64,000 nt of DNA, taken from positions 1,151,948-1,215,947 of the forward strand of contig NZ_GL397071.1 in the NCBI RefSeq assembly GCF_000146345.1, read 5' to 3'. Each line of letters starts with the position of its first letter. The first letter of the stretch is position 1. The DNA comes from Peptoniphilus duerdenii ATCC BAA-1640. Lineage in GTDB: Bacteria; Bacillota; Clostridia; Tissierellales; Peptoniphilaceae. Shown piece after piece: positions 16,102 to 24,810 of this stretch. The notes under the pieces are model-generated. The model did not search any database. It was not told the DNA's origin and worked only from the letters and a program-made list of their open reading frames with translations. The translations under genes and the position numbers were made by a program.

Positions 16102-17394
16102 TTGAGCGCAATATTTGGAGTTTTTTCTCAAAGAAAAAATAAAAATGTATTTTTAAGAATTTATGCCGGTCTCTATGCCCTTCAACACAGAGGGCAAGAG
16201 GCTATGGGCATCTGTCTAATCGAAAATGAAAAGATATCTGAGATTAAGGGAAGAGGATTAGTATCTGACAATATAAAACACGACAATAAGAATAGCATCG
16301 GAGGATACGCAGGAATTGGTCACGTTAAATACGAATACTCTGACGATGATATAACTACCCTACCTATGCCTTGGCAATACTATCCAGATGGCAAGGACCA
16401 AGTAATAATCGCAGTAGACGGTAAATTCTTAGACGATAGAGATGTAGAAGAGATAGCTGGAGTTTTAAACGGACCAATCGAAAAAATTCCAGAATATATT
16501 CTAAACCTTAAGGGAGCATATTCAATTATCTTTGCAAAAAAAGATATGATGATTGCAATAAGAGATCCCCATGGAATAAAACCACTTTCAATGGGTAAGG
16601 TTGATTCAGAAATAATATTCTCAACAGAAACCTGCGGAATCACAGGTTCAGATGCAGAAGTAGTAAGAGATCTTCAACCTGGAGAAATAGTAGTAGTTAC
16701 AAAGGACGAAGTGAAATCACTAAGAGCGGGAAACTTCACAGCAACTCCATGCGTCTTTGACTTCGTGTACACAGCAAGACCAGATTCATTTATAAATGGA
16801 ACGAGTGTATATAGATCAAGAATAAAAATGGGCATGGAACTCTTTGAAGAAGCTCCAGTAGAAGCTGATATTGTAGTGGGATCACCAGACTCTGGTATGA
16901 TTTCAGCACTTGGATTTGCGAGAGCTTCAGGAATAAGTTACGAAAAGGCAATAGTTAGAAATAGATATATTGGAAGGACATTTATACTTCCATCAGATGA
17001 AATGAGAAAAAAAGGCGTGAAGATGAAATTATCGCCTATTAGATCACTTATTGATGGTAAGAGAGTTGTCCTTGTTGATGACTCAATAGTAAGAGGTAAC
17101 ACTATAAAACACGTCATCGAAATACTAAAAGATTCTGGAGCAAAAGAAATTCATGTTAGGATTGCAAGTCCACCAGTTATTAGATCAGAATCTCTTACAT
17201 TCGATGTGCCAAGCCCAGAAAAATTGATAGCAAACGGAAAAACTGTAGAAGATATACGCGAATATATAGGAGCAGATTCCCTTGCATACTTAAGTCTAGA
17301 CGGACTAAATAAAGCCTGTGGCAATGGTAAGTTCTATGAAAGATGTTTTGGTGGATATGATCCATTTGAAGAAGGAGATGAAGATGTCAATTAA
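16102..17394 (+). CDS. purF: PurF-like amidophosphoribosyltransferase with a degenerate glutaminase site
   Basis: 430 residues, first step of purine synthesis (PRPP to phosphoribosylamine). TTG start at 16102, immediately after the in-frame purE stop, so no longer N terminus is possible. The Ntn-type glutaminase half is recognisable (LYALQHRGQEAMGI), but its catalytic residues are changed. The essential N-terminal Cys is Ser2, the Arg of the RYxT segment is Lys76, and the conserved NG is D106-G107. The Asp-bearing SDTE segment is missing. The phosphoribosyltransferase half is intact (VVLVDDSIVRGNT, residues 322-334). Cys ligands of the Bacillus-type [4Fe-4S] cluster are mostly absent. Likely uses free ammonia. 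Confidence 0.88.
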   Translation: MSAIFGVFSQRKNKNVFLRIYAGLYALQHRGQEAMGICLIENEKISEIKGRGLVSDNIKHDNKNSIGGYAGIGHVKYEYSDDDITTLPMPWQYYPDGKDQVIIAVDGKFLDDRDVEEIAGVLNGPIEKIPEYILNLKGAYSIIFAKKDMMIAIRDPHGIKPLSMGKVDSEIIFSTETCGITGSDAEVVRDLQPGEIVVVTKDEVKSLRAGNFTATPCVFDFVYTARPDSFINGTSVYRSRIKMGMELFEEAPVEADIVVGSPDSGMISALGFARASGISYEKAIVRNRYIGRTFILPSDEMRKKGVKMKLSPIRSLIDGKRVVLVDDSIVRGNTIKHVIEILKDSGAKEIHVRIASPPVIRSESLTFDVPSPEKLIANGKTVEDIREYIGADSLAYLSLDGLNKACGNGKFYERCFGGYDPFEEGDEDVN

Positions 17395-18409
17395 TTACAA
17401 AGATTCTGGCGTAGATGTTGAAGCTGGAGCAAAGGAAGTAAAACTTATAAAAGGTATGGTAGAAGCGACCCATGGGAAGGAAGTTCTATCATCAATAGGT
17501 GGATTTTCTGGGCTATTCAGTCTAGAAAGTATGGACTATAAAAATCCGGTACTAGTTTCTGGAACAGATGGGGTAGGTACCAAGGTTATCATTGCTCAAA
17601 GCATGGATATTAATGACACAGTTGGGATAGACTGTGTTGCTATGTGTGTGAATGATATACTTTGCCAAGGTGCAAAACCATTATTTTTCTTGGATTATAT
17701 TGGAACTGCAAAGCTTGAACCTCATAGAATGGCAGAAATTGTAAAAGGTGTGACAGAAGGTTGTAAGATTTCAAATATGGCACTAATCGGTGGTGAAACT
17801 GCAGAGATGCCAGGAGTTTATCATGGAGAGGACTATGATTTAGCTGGATTTGCTGTTGGAATCGTGGATAAAGATAAAATCATCGATGGTTCTACAATCG
17901 AAAAGGGAGATATAATATTTGGTCTTTCATCTTCTGGAATACATTCAAATGGATATTCATTAGTTAGAAAGATAGTCTCTGAAAGATCAGGACATGAATT
18001 AACAGATAAGGTAGAAGGTTTAGAAAAATCTCTTGGGGAGACACTTCTAACACCTACTAGAATCTATGTAAGAGAAATGTTAGACCTAATGGCAAAAGTT
18101 GATGTCAAAGGCGCTTGTCATATAACTGGCGGCGGATACTATGAAAATATACCTAGAATGATGCCAAAGGGACTGACAGCAAGTATAGATGTAACAAATG
18201 TAAAGATTCCATATATCTTTGAACTTTTAAAGAAATGGGGAAATCTTGAACTAAGAGAAATGTATAGCACATTTAATATGGGTCTTGGAATGGTATTTGT
18301 AGTTAAAGAATCTGATAGAGAAAAGGTGCTTCAACATTTCAAAGATTACGACTCTATCTACGAAATCGGAAAAGTTGTAGATGGCGATGAAATTGAACTC
18401 AAATATTAA
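17384..18409 (+). CDS. purM: phosphoribosylformylglycinamidine cyclo-ligase (AIR synthetase)
   Basis: 341 residues, the exact family length when started at the ATG 17384 (GGAG 8 bases upstream, within purF); an earlier in-frame ATG would add 22 unrelated residues. Motifs: MSINYKDSGVDVEAG (N-terminal signature), SGTDGVGTKV, GAKPLFFLDYI and GGETAEMPGVY. Closes the imidazole ring using ATP. Overlaps purF by 11 bases and purN by about 29. Confidence 0.95.
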   Translation: MSINYKDSGVDVEAGAKEVKLIKGMVEATHGKEVLSSIGGFSGLFSLESMDYKNPVLVSGTDGVGTKVIIAQSMDINDTVGIDCVAMCVNDILCQGAKPLFFLDYIGTAKLEPHRMAEIVKGVTEGCKISNMALIGGETAEMPGVYHGEDYDLAGFAVGIVDKDKIIDGSTIEKGDIIFGLSSSGIHSNGYSLVRKIVSERSGHELTDKVEGLEKSLGETLLTPTRIYVREMLDLMAKVDVKGACHITGGGYYENIPRMMPKGLTASIDVTNVKIPYIFELLKKWGNLELREMYSTFNMGLGMVFVVKESDREKVLQHFKDYDSIYEIGKVVDGDEIELKY

Positions 18410-19004
18410 AGTAGCTGTCCTAGTTTCTGGTTCAGGCTCAAATCTTCAAGCAATAATAGATGCTTCGAAAAATGATAGAGATTTCGGAGCTGAAGTTGTA
18501 CTTGTAATCTCAAATAGAGAAAAGGCATATGGACTAAAACGGGCAGAGTTAGAAAACATAGACCACTTCTGCATTAAAGACAATGAAGAAGTACTTAAAA
18601 AATTAAAAGAATACGAAGTAGATTTAGTAGTCTTGGCTGGATATTTAAAGATAATTCCAGAAAGCATAATAGACGAATTTCCAAATAGAATTATAAATAT
18701 ACATCCATCGCTAATACCATCTTTTTGTGGAATGGGCTACTATGGAATAAAAGTCCATGAAGCTGCCATAGAAAGAGGCGTAAAGGTAAGTGGTTGCACC
18801 ACCCATTTTGTAAATAAAATGGCGGATGCAGGTCCAATTATCTTGCAAAAGGTAGTGGATGTAGATTTTTCCTATGATGCGGATAGATTACAACAAGAAA
18901 TTTTAAAGGAAGAACATAAAATTCTACCAGAATCCATAAAATTATTCGCCCACGGAAAGCTAGAAGTAGTAGGAAATAGAGTAAAAATAAGGAGTAATAA
19001 TTGA
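18381..19004 (+). CDS. purN: glycinamide ribonucleotide formyltransferase
   Basis: 207 residues. N-terminal AVLVSGSGSNLQAIID binds GAR phosphate. The catalytic Asn-His-Asp set is in INIHPSLIPSFCG and TTHFVNKMADAGPIILQ. Adds the formyl group from 10-formyl-tetrahydrofolate. The start could be ATG 18381 or 18387, both inside purM; neither has a strong ribosome site, so it probably relies on coupling to purM translation. Confidence 0.93.
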   Translation: MAMKLNSNIKVAVLVSGSGSNLQAIIDASKNDRDFGAEVVLVISNREKAYGLKRAELENIDHFCIKDNEEVLKKLKEYEVDLVVLAGYLKIIPESIIDEFPNRIINIHPSLIPSFCGMGYYGIKVHEAAIERGVKVSGCTTHFVNKMADAGPIILQKVVDVDFSYDADRLQQEILKEEHKILPESIKLFAHGKLEVVGNRVKIRSNN

Positions 19005-20521
19005 TGCGTGCACTAATTTCAGTATATGACAAAGAAGGAATCGTAGAATTTGCAACCGAGCTTGAAAAACTTGGCTACGAAATAGTAAGTACAGGTGGAA
19101 CATACAAAAAATTAAAGGATAGCGGTTTAAAAGTAATAGAAATTGATGAAGTTACAAAATTTCCAGAAATTTTAAACGGAAGAGTTAAGACGCTAAACCC
19201 TCTTATCCATGGAGCAATCCTCTATAAGAGAGATAATGAAGAACACGTAAAGACTGTAAATGAACATAACATTACATCCATAGATATAGTTGTAAACTCA
19301 CTATATCCATTTGAAGAATGCCTAAAGAGAGGCGCTTCTCACGATGAAATGATTGAAAATATAGATATCGGTGGACCATCTATGATTAGATCCGCTGCAA
19401 AAAACTACAAAGACGTACTAATCGTAACTAATAGAAATCAATATGACGAAGTACTTAAGAGATTAAAAGAAAATAACTGCGACGAAGAATTTAGATTCTC
19501 CCTTGCAAAGGAAGCTTTTAATCTAACTGCAAGATACGACAGTCTAATCGCTGGATACTTCAATTCATTCGGCGAAAAAGAAGAATTTGAAAAGATACTT
19601 GAACCTAGGTATGTTTTGAAAGAAGTCCTAAGATATGGAGAAAATCCACATCAAAAGGCAGCTTTCTATGAAGAAGAAAATATAGACAAAGTTGAATATA
19701 AAGTTCTCCATGGAAAACAAATTTCCTACAACAATCTAAACGATATGTACGGAGCAATAAAAGCTCTTAAAAACTTCGGAGATATTCCAACTGCAATTGC
19801 AGTTAAGCACACCAACCCATGTGGAATGGGCACCGGTTCTACTTTGGCAGAAGCGTTTAGAAAAGCATACGAATGTGACGACGAAAGTATATTCGGGGGA
19901 ATCATCGCTCTAAATAGAGAAGTAGATCTAGAAACTGCAGAGATGCTTTCAAAAATCTTCCTAGAAATCGTAGTGGCACCATCATTTGCAAAAGATGCCT
20001 ACGAACTTTTGGCTAAGAAGAAAAATATCAGACTTATCGAAATGCCAAGAATCAACGATTTTGAAATAAAGATGTCTGTTAAAGAAGTTTTAAATGGACT
20101 TATCGTTCAAGAGTATGATAATGTTGATTTAGATGAAGATAAACTTGAAGTAGTGACTAAGAGAAAACCTACAGAAGAAGAAATGAAGGAACTTAGATTT
20201 GCTTGGACTGCTGTTAAAGCAAGTGCATCAAACTCTGTTGTTGTAGCTAAAAATGGTGGAACACTTGGAATTGGTCAAGGTCAAACCAAGAGATCTTGGG
20301 CAGTTGAAGAAGCTCTTGAAAGAGCAGGAGATAAGATCGAAGGAGCAGTGTTTGCATCAGATGGATTCTTCTTTAAAGATACCATGGAACTTTTAAATAA
20401 ATACGGCATCAAGGCTATAATAGAGCCAGGTGGATCTGTAAAAGACCCTGAAGTCATTGAATTTGCAGATGCTCATGATATGTCAGTAGTCTTTACTCAT
20501 ATCAGACATTTTAGACACTAA
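19004..20521 (+). CDS. purH: bifunctional AICAR transformylase / IMP cyclohydrolase
   Basis: 505 residues, final two steps to IMP. N-terminal IMP cyclohydrolase domain (RALISVYDKEGIVEFA, STGGTYKKL, LHPLIHGAIL-like NPLIHGAILYKR). C-terminal transformylase has AVKHTNPCGMGTG with the KH catalytic pair, and ends MSVVFTHIRHFRH. ATG at 19004 overlaps the purN stop; a TTG three bases earlier is an equal alternative; ribosome site GGAG at 18991-18994. Last gene of the cluster: purD, purL, purB and purA are not here. Confidence 0.95.
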   Translation: MRALISVYDKEGIVEFATELEKLGYEIVSTGGTYKKLKDSGLKVIEIDEVTKFPEILNGRVKTLNPLIHGAILYKRDNEEHVKTVNEHNITSIDIVVNSLYPFEECLKRGASHDEMIENIDIGGPSMIRSAAKNYKDVLIVTNRNQYDEVLKRLKENNCDEEFRFSLAKEAFNLTARYDSLIAGYFNSFGEKEEFEKILEPRYVLKEVLRYGENPHQKAAFYEEENIDKVEYKVLHGKQISYNNLNDMYGAIKALKNFGDIPTAIAVKHTNPCGMGTGSTLAEAFRKAYECDDESIFGGIIALNREVDLETAEMLSKIFLEIVVAPSFAKDAYELLAKKKNIRLIEMPRINDFEIKMSVKEVLNGLIVQEYDNVDLDEDKLEVVTKRKPTEEEMKELRFAWTAVKASASNSVVVAKNGGTLGIGQGQTKRSWAVEEALERAGDKIEGAVFASDGFFFKDTMELLNKYGIKAIIEPGGSVKDPEVIEFADAHDMSVVFTHIRHFRH

Positions 20522-20552
20522 AAATAAATTTAAAAAAATTTTAAAAATAGTG

Positions 20553-20581
20553 TTGACAAAATTTTAAATAGCCCGTACAAT
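20553..20581 (+). promoter_or_regulatory. sigma-A promoter of the metNIQ leader
   Basis: TTGACA (20553-20558), 17 bases, TACAAT (20576-20581). It sits just upstream of the T-box leader. Confidence 0.85.
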
Positions 20582-20590
20582 AAAAAACAA

Positions 20591-20643
20591 GTTCAAAAAA
20601 CGAACTTAAAAAACAAACTTAAAAAACAAACTTAAAAACTACA
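20591..20643 (+). repeat. four imperfect 13-base tandem repeats in the T-box leader
   Basis: Units close to ACTTAAAAAACAA repeat with 13-base period, the first as GTTCAAAAAACGA and the last diverging to ACTTAAAAACTAC. They lie between the promoter and stem I of the T-box. Probably an unstructured spacer produced by slippage. Confidence 0.6.
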
Positions 20644-20898
20644 AGACAGGAAGAGTAAAAAGAATTTTAGTCTTTACAGAGAAGCTACATTTTGGTGAGA
20701 GTGGCGAGATGAGATCTTTTGAACATGATCCTTGATGGGGTGGTTCGATATTTAGAATCACACGGGAACTCCCGTTACAGAGTTAGTGTATGATGGTACA
20801 TGAAGTGGCATTATTATTTATTATTGTAATGCAATTAAGGTGGTAACGCGGATTATTTCGCCCTTTTTATCCTAACGGATGGAAAGGGCGTTTTTTTT
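20644..20898 (+). ncRNA. T-box leader, methionine (AUG) specifier
   Basis: Stem I elements GAGAGTGG and GAACATGATC are visible, with the AUG specifier at 20725-20727. The T-box sequence AAGGTGGTAACGCGG (20837-20851) pairs with the uncharged tRNA acceptor end. A terminator follows: CGCCCTTTTTATCC/GGATGGAAAGGGCG and an eight-T run (20859-20898). Uncharged tRNA-Met should prevent termination and turn on the methionine uptake genes downstream. The specifier agrees with those genes. Confidence 0.9.
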
Positions 20899-20915
20899 AT
20901 TTTACAGGAGGCAAA

Positions 20916-21959
20916 ATGATAGAAATTAAAAATGTAAGTGTAGCATTTGAAAATAAAAACAAAGTGGTACACGCACTTAGAAATGTATCTCTTGATATAA
21001 AAGAAAAAGAGATATTTGGAATTGTTGGTTACTCTGGAGCTGGAAAATCAACCTTGGTAAGATGTATAAATCTTCTTACCAGACCAGATTCTGGAGAAAT
21101 ATATATAAAGGGAGAGGATATAACAAAATTATCAGAAAAAGAACTTAGAAAAAAGAGAATGAAGATAGGAATGATTTTTCAACATTTTAATCTGTTCTCA
21201 ACAAGAACAATATTTGAAAATGTATACTATCCTTTAAAACATTCGAAATTAAAAGAGAGTGAGAGAATTAAAAAAGTAGAATCGCTTTTGAAATTAGTTG
21301 ACATCTATGAAAAGAGGGATGAGTACCCTAGCAAACTCTCAGGTGGTCAAAGACAGAGGGTGGCAATAGCAAGAGCCCTTGCAAATGACCCTGACATACT
21401 TCTTTGTGATGAATCTACTTCAGCTCTAGATCCACAAAACACTTCTCAAATTTTAAAACTTTTAAAGAGACTTAACGAAGAACTTGGGCTGACCATCGTA
21501 ATCATAACCCACGAAATGCAAGTGGTTAAATCCATTTGTACCAAGTGTGCGGTGATGGAAGATGGAAATATTGTAGAGAGCAAGAGCGTGTTAGAAATCT
21601 TTTCAAACCCAGAACACAGACTTACGAGAGAATTTATTGAAAGCACAATCCAATCAGAAGAAGTATTAGAAACTCTAAAGAACAACAAGGACGTTGTAGT
21701 GACGGACAAATCCAAACTAGTAAGACTAGATTATACAGGAGATTCCACACTGGAACCTATAATCCTTGAGCTTTACAAAAAGTTTGACGTGGTCACTTCG
21801 ATCCTTTGGGGAAATGTAGAATTTATACAGGATACACCACTTGGAGTTTTGATAGTGATATTAAAGGGAGATTGTAAAAATATTTTAAAGTCCTTCGAAT
21901 ACATGAGGGAAAAAAATATTAGGGTAACTGAACTTAAACTGGAGGAAGAAAATGAGTGA
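20916..21959 (+). CDS. metN: methionine ABC transporter, ATP-binding protein
   Basis: 347 residues. Walker A GYSGAGKST, ABC signature LSGGQRQRVAIARAL, Walker B ILLCDESTSALD and the switch His in IITHEM. The C-terminal ~90 residues form the NIL domain, which binds methionine and inhibits transport when the cell is replete. Drives uptake of methionine through MetI with substrate delivered by MetQ. Ribosome site CAGGAGG; overlaps metI by 8 bases. Confidence 0.95.
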   Translation: MIEIKNVSVAFENKNKVVHALRNVSLDIKEKEIFGIVGYSGAGKSTLVRCINLLTRPDSGEIYIKGEDITKLSEKELRKKRMKIGMIFQHFNLFSTRTIFENVYYPLKHSKLKESERIKKVESLLKLVDIYEKRDEYPSKLSGGQRQRVAIARALANDPDILLCDESTSALDPQNTSQILKLLKRLNEELGLTIVIITHEMQVVKSICTKCAVMEDGNIVESKSVLEIFSNPEHRLTREFIESTIQSEEVLETLKNNKDVVVTDKSKLVRLDYTGDSTLEPIILELYKKFDVVTSILWGNVEFIQDTPLGVLIVILKGDCKNILKSFEYMREKNIRVTELKLEEENE

Positions 21960-22620
21960 ATTTTTTAAGAATGCGATAGCGATTAAAGGTGATTTTTTAC
22001 CTGCAACATTAGAAACAATTTATATGGTATTTTTTACTTCGATATTTGCAGGTATAGTAGGACTAGCACTTGGAATAGTGCTTGTAACTACGAAGGAAGG
22101 CGGAATACTTGAAAACAAGGTTTTAAATTCAATCCTAGATAAATTTATAAACCTACTTCGTGCGGTGCCATTTATAATTATTTTGGCAGTGGTTGCTCCA
22201 CTTACAAGTGCCATTGTCGGCACGAGGATCGGAGCGACAGCAGCGATAGTTCCACTTTTCTTTGGAGCATTTCCATTCTATGCAAAACAAGTTGAATCAG
22301 CTCTATCTTCTATAGACAAAGGTCTTATAGAAGCGGCAGTTTCAATGGGAGATAGTCCTTTTAATGTGATCACCAGAGTCTATTTAAGAGAAGGACTTCA
22401 AAATTTAGTAAGAGTTTCTGCTCTTACCATGATATCTTTAATCGGATTAAGTGCAATGGCAGGAGCTATTGGAGCGCAAGACTTAGGTAAGCTTGCAATA
22501 GCAACCGGTTACAATAGATTTCAAGATGACGTAGTAATAGTATCGATGGTTCTTATACTAATACTTGTGTATTTTGTACAAGGAATATCAAATTTAGCAA
22601 TCAAAAAATTAGAAAGATGA
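21952..22620 (+). CDS. metI: methionine ABC transporter, permease
   Basis: 222 residues, about five membrane helices. The cytoplasmic EAA loop EAAVSMGDSPFNVITRVYLRE contacts MetN; LRAVPFIIILAVVAPL is typical of MetI. Forms the membrane channel as a dimer. Translation is coupled to metN. Confidence 0.94.
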   Translation: MSEFFKNAIAIKGDFLPATLETIYMVFFTSIFAGIVGLALGIVLVTTKEGGILENKVLNSILDKFINLLRAVPFIIILAVVAPLTSAIVGTRIGATAAIVPLFFGAFPFYAKQVESALSSIDKGLIEAAVSMGDSPFNVITRVYLREGLQNLVRVSALTMISLIGLSAMAGAIGAQDLGKLAIATGYNRFQDDVVIVSMVLILILVYFVQGISNLAIKKLER

Positions 22621-22629
22621 GGTATTAAA

Positions 22630-23463
22630 ATGAAAAAAACAATTAAATTTTTAGCAGTAGCAGCATTAGCAGTAGTATTAACAGCATGTGGTTCAAAGGA
22701 CACCGCAAAGAAAGTAGATGAAAAAGTAGGAATAGATCGTCCAGTTAAGATAGGAGTAGTAGGAACTAAATCAGACACTTGGAATTTCGTAATTAAAAAA
22801 CTTGAAAAAGAAGGAATAAAGGCTGAACTAGTAGAATTCACAGACTACAATCAACCAAACGTAGCACTTCTAGCAGGAGATATCGACCTAAACTCATTCC
22901 AACATCAAAACTTCCTAGATCACTTCAACGAAGATAAGAAATCAAACATAGTTTCAATAGGAAAAACACAGCTTGCACCACTTGGAATCTATTCAAATAA
23001 AATAAAAGACGTAAGTGAACTAAAAGAAGGAGACAAGATTGCAATCCCAGATGACGTTTCCAACCAAGCAAGAGCAATATTCTTACTTCAAACTGCAGGA
23101 CTTATAAAAGTTGACGGTAAACCTGGAGATCCAGTAACACCAAAAAACATTATAGAAAATTCAAAGAATCTAGAAATAATACCAATGGACGCATCACAAA
23201 CAGCAAGAGCATTAGATGACGTAGCAGCATCTTGTATAAATAATGGAGTTGCAACTGACGCAGGATATACTCCATCAAAGGATTCAATATTCCTAGAACC
23301 TGTAGATGAAAATTCAATACCATATATAAATATCATAGCAGCAAGACCAGAAGATAAGGACAACGAAATATTTAAGAAAATTGTAGCAGCATACCAATCT
23401 GACGACACTGAAGAAGTAATCAAAAAAGAAAGTAAAGGATCTTCAATAGCAGCTTGGAAATAA
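22630..23463 (+). CDS. metQ: methionine-binding lipoprotein (NlpA family)
   Basis: 277 residues. Lipoprotein signal MKKTIKFLAVAALAVVLTACGS with lipobox LTAC. Mature NlpA/MetQ domain: KIGVVGTKSDTWNF, DIDLNSFQHQNFLDHF, ISIGKT-like SIGKTQLAPLGIYSNK and KIAIPDDVSNQARA. Captures methionine (or a derivative) outside the membrane and passes it to MetNI. Third gene of the T-box operon. Confidence 0.95.
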   Translation: MKKTIKFLAVAALAVVLTACGSKDTAKKVDEKVGIDRPVKIGVVGTKSDTWNFVIKKLEKEGIKAELVEFTDYNQPNVALLAGDIDLNSFQHQNFLDHFNEDKKSNIVSIGKTQLAPLGIYSNKIKDVSELKEGDKIAIPDDVSNQARAIFLLQTAGLIKVDGKPGDPVTPKNIIENSKNLEIIPMDASQTARALDDVAASCINNGVATDAGYTPSKDSIFLEPVDENSIPYINIIAARPEDKDNEIFKKIVAAYQSDDTEEVIKKESKGSSIAAWK

Positions 23464-23481
23464 TAAACTGGAGGAAAAAAG

Positions 23482-24720
23482 ATGATTTCAAAAGAAGTTT
23501 TAGATTTAAAAGACTATGTAGTAGAAACTAGAAGATATCTTCACAAAAATCCGGAAGTATCACTAAAAGAATATAAGACATCTGCATTTATAAAAGGTGA
23601 ACTAGACAAACTTGACATCGAATATGTAAATGTAGGAGAGACTGGAATATTGGCAACCATAAAAGGAAAGCATGAAGGTCCAACAGTATTCTTAAGAGCA
23701 GATATGGATGCCCTTCCACTTCAAGATAAAATTGAAAAGGATTATAGATCTATAAACGAAGGTGTGTCCCACGGATGTGGACATGACGCCCATGTGGCGG
23801 GACTTCTTGCAACTGCTAAGATTATTGCAAAGAGAAAAGATGAAATAAAAGGAACAGTTAAGCTCTGTTTCCAAGCAGCAGAAGAGATAGGTAGAGGAGC
23901 AAAAGAATTTGTAAAAGCTGGACATCTAAAAGATGTGGACTATGCATTCGGAATCCATGTTGCAAGTTCCCTACCTGTTGGTAAAGTTGCCGTAGTTCCA
24001 GGAGCGATAAATGCCTCCTGCGATATATTTAAAATCCATGTCAAAGGAGAAAGTGCTCATGGATCTAGACCAGACCTTGGAAAGGATGCTCTTCTTGCAG
24101 CAGCATCTATAGCCGTTGAACTACAAAATATAGTTTCAAGAAGGGTAAGTCCACTAGATAGCGTCGTGCTTACATTAGGTAAATTAAACGCAGGCACAGC
24201 TTATAACATCATCGCAAATGATGGTTATATAGAAGGAACTCTAAGGACACTTGACCAAAATATAAGAGAAAAAATCTTAAAGAAGATTGAACTTATTTCC
24301 AAAAATATTGCAGAAGTCCATGACTGTGAAGCAGAGTTTGAAAACTACAACGCAGCATCCATACTTAAAAATGATGAAAAACTCACAGAAGAAGTACAAA
24401 AAATCGCAAAGAAGATACTCGGCACAGAAAATGTAATCACAGCTGGCAAACCATCTCTAGGAGCAGAGGATTTCTCAGAATTTACAAACTTAGTTAAGGG
24501 AACATTTATAAATGTGGGCACATCAAGTTGTGACGCTACCTCCTATCCTCACCACCATGAAAACTTTGATCTAGATGAAGAAGGAATCCTCTATGGGGTG
24601 GAATTATTTAAAAATATTTTAGAAAAATATTCATTAAAAGAAAATAAAATTGATCTAGAAAAATTTGGCACAAATAAAAAATCAAAAAATAAAAATAAAT
24701 CTTTAGCAGGAATTTGGTAA
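23482..24720 (+). CDS. M20 family amidohydrolase
   Basis: 412 residues. Zinc-ligand motifs of the M20D group: FLRADMDALPLQ, SHGCGHDAHVAGLL, QAAEEIGRGAKEFV, AFGIHVAS and, near the C terminus, YPHHHENFDLDE. The family removes acyl groups from N-acyl amino acids. Its place as the last gene of a methionine-controlled uptake operon suggests it releases methionine from an imported N-acyl or peptide-like derivative; that substrate is inferred. Lys/Asn-rich tail of ~25 residues. Confidence 0.9.
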   Translation: MISKEVLDLKDYVVETRRYLHKNPEVSLKEYKTSAFIKGELDKLDIEYVNVGETGILATIKGKHEGPTVFLRADMDALPLQDKIEKDYRSINEGVSHGCGHDAHVAGLLATAKIIAKRKDEIKGTVKLCFQAAEEIGRGAKEFVKAGHLKDVDYAFGIHVASSLPVGKVAVVPGAINASCDIFKIHVKGESAHGSRPDLGKDALLAAASIAVELQNIVSRRVSPLDSVVLTLGKLNAGTAYNIIANDGYIEGTLRTLDQNIREKILKKIELISKNIAEVHDCEAEFENYNAASILKNDEKLTEEVQKIAKKILGTENVITAGKPSLGAEDFSEFTNLVKGTFINVGTSSCDATSYPHHHENFDLDEEGILYGVELFKNILEKYSLKENKIDLEKFGTNKKSKNKNKSLAGIW

Positions 24721-24730
24721 AATTTAAAAA

Positions 24731-24806
24731 CCTCCAATAATTATTGTTACAAAATGGAAAATTCATAATTTTAAAAAATTATAATATGTTACAATAATTA
24801 TGGAGG
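24731..24806 (+). promoter_or_regulatory. long inverted repeat that can mask the nth ribosome site
   Basis: Left arm CCTCCAATAATTATTGTTAC (24731-24750) and right arm GTTACAATAATTATGGAGG (24788-24806) are complementary apart from one bulge and one mismatch. The right arm contains the GGAGG ribosome site of nth. A possible TATAAT (24780-24785) lies in the loop. Read-through RNA from the metNIQ operon would fold this hairpin, whereas a transcript starting in the loop would not. Confidence 0.6.
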
Positions 24807-24810
24807 TATT

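Noticed and set aside
20591-20643. CRISPR array
   Set aside because: The 13-base units are contiguous, without unique spacers, and no cas genes are present.
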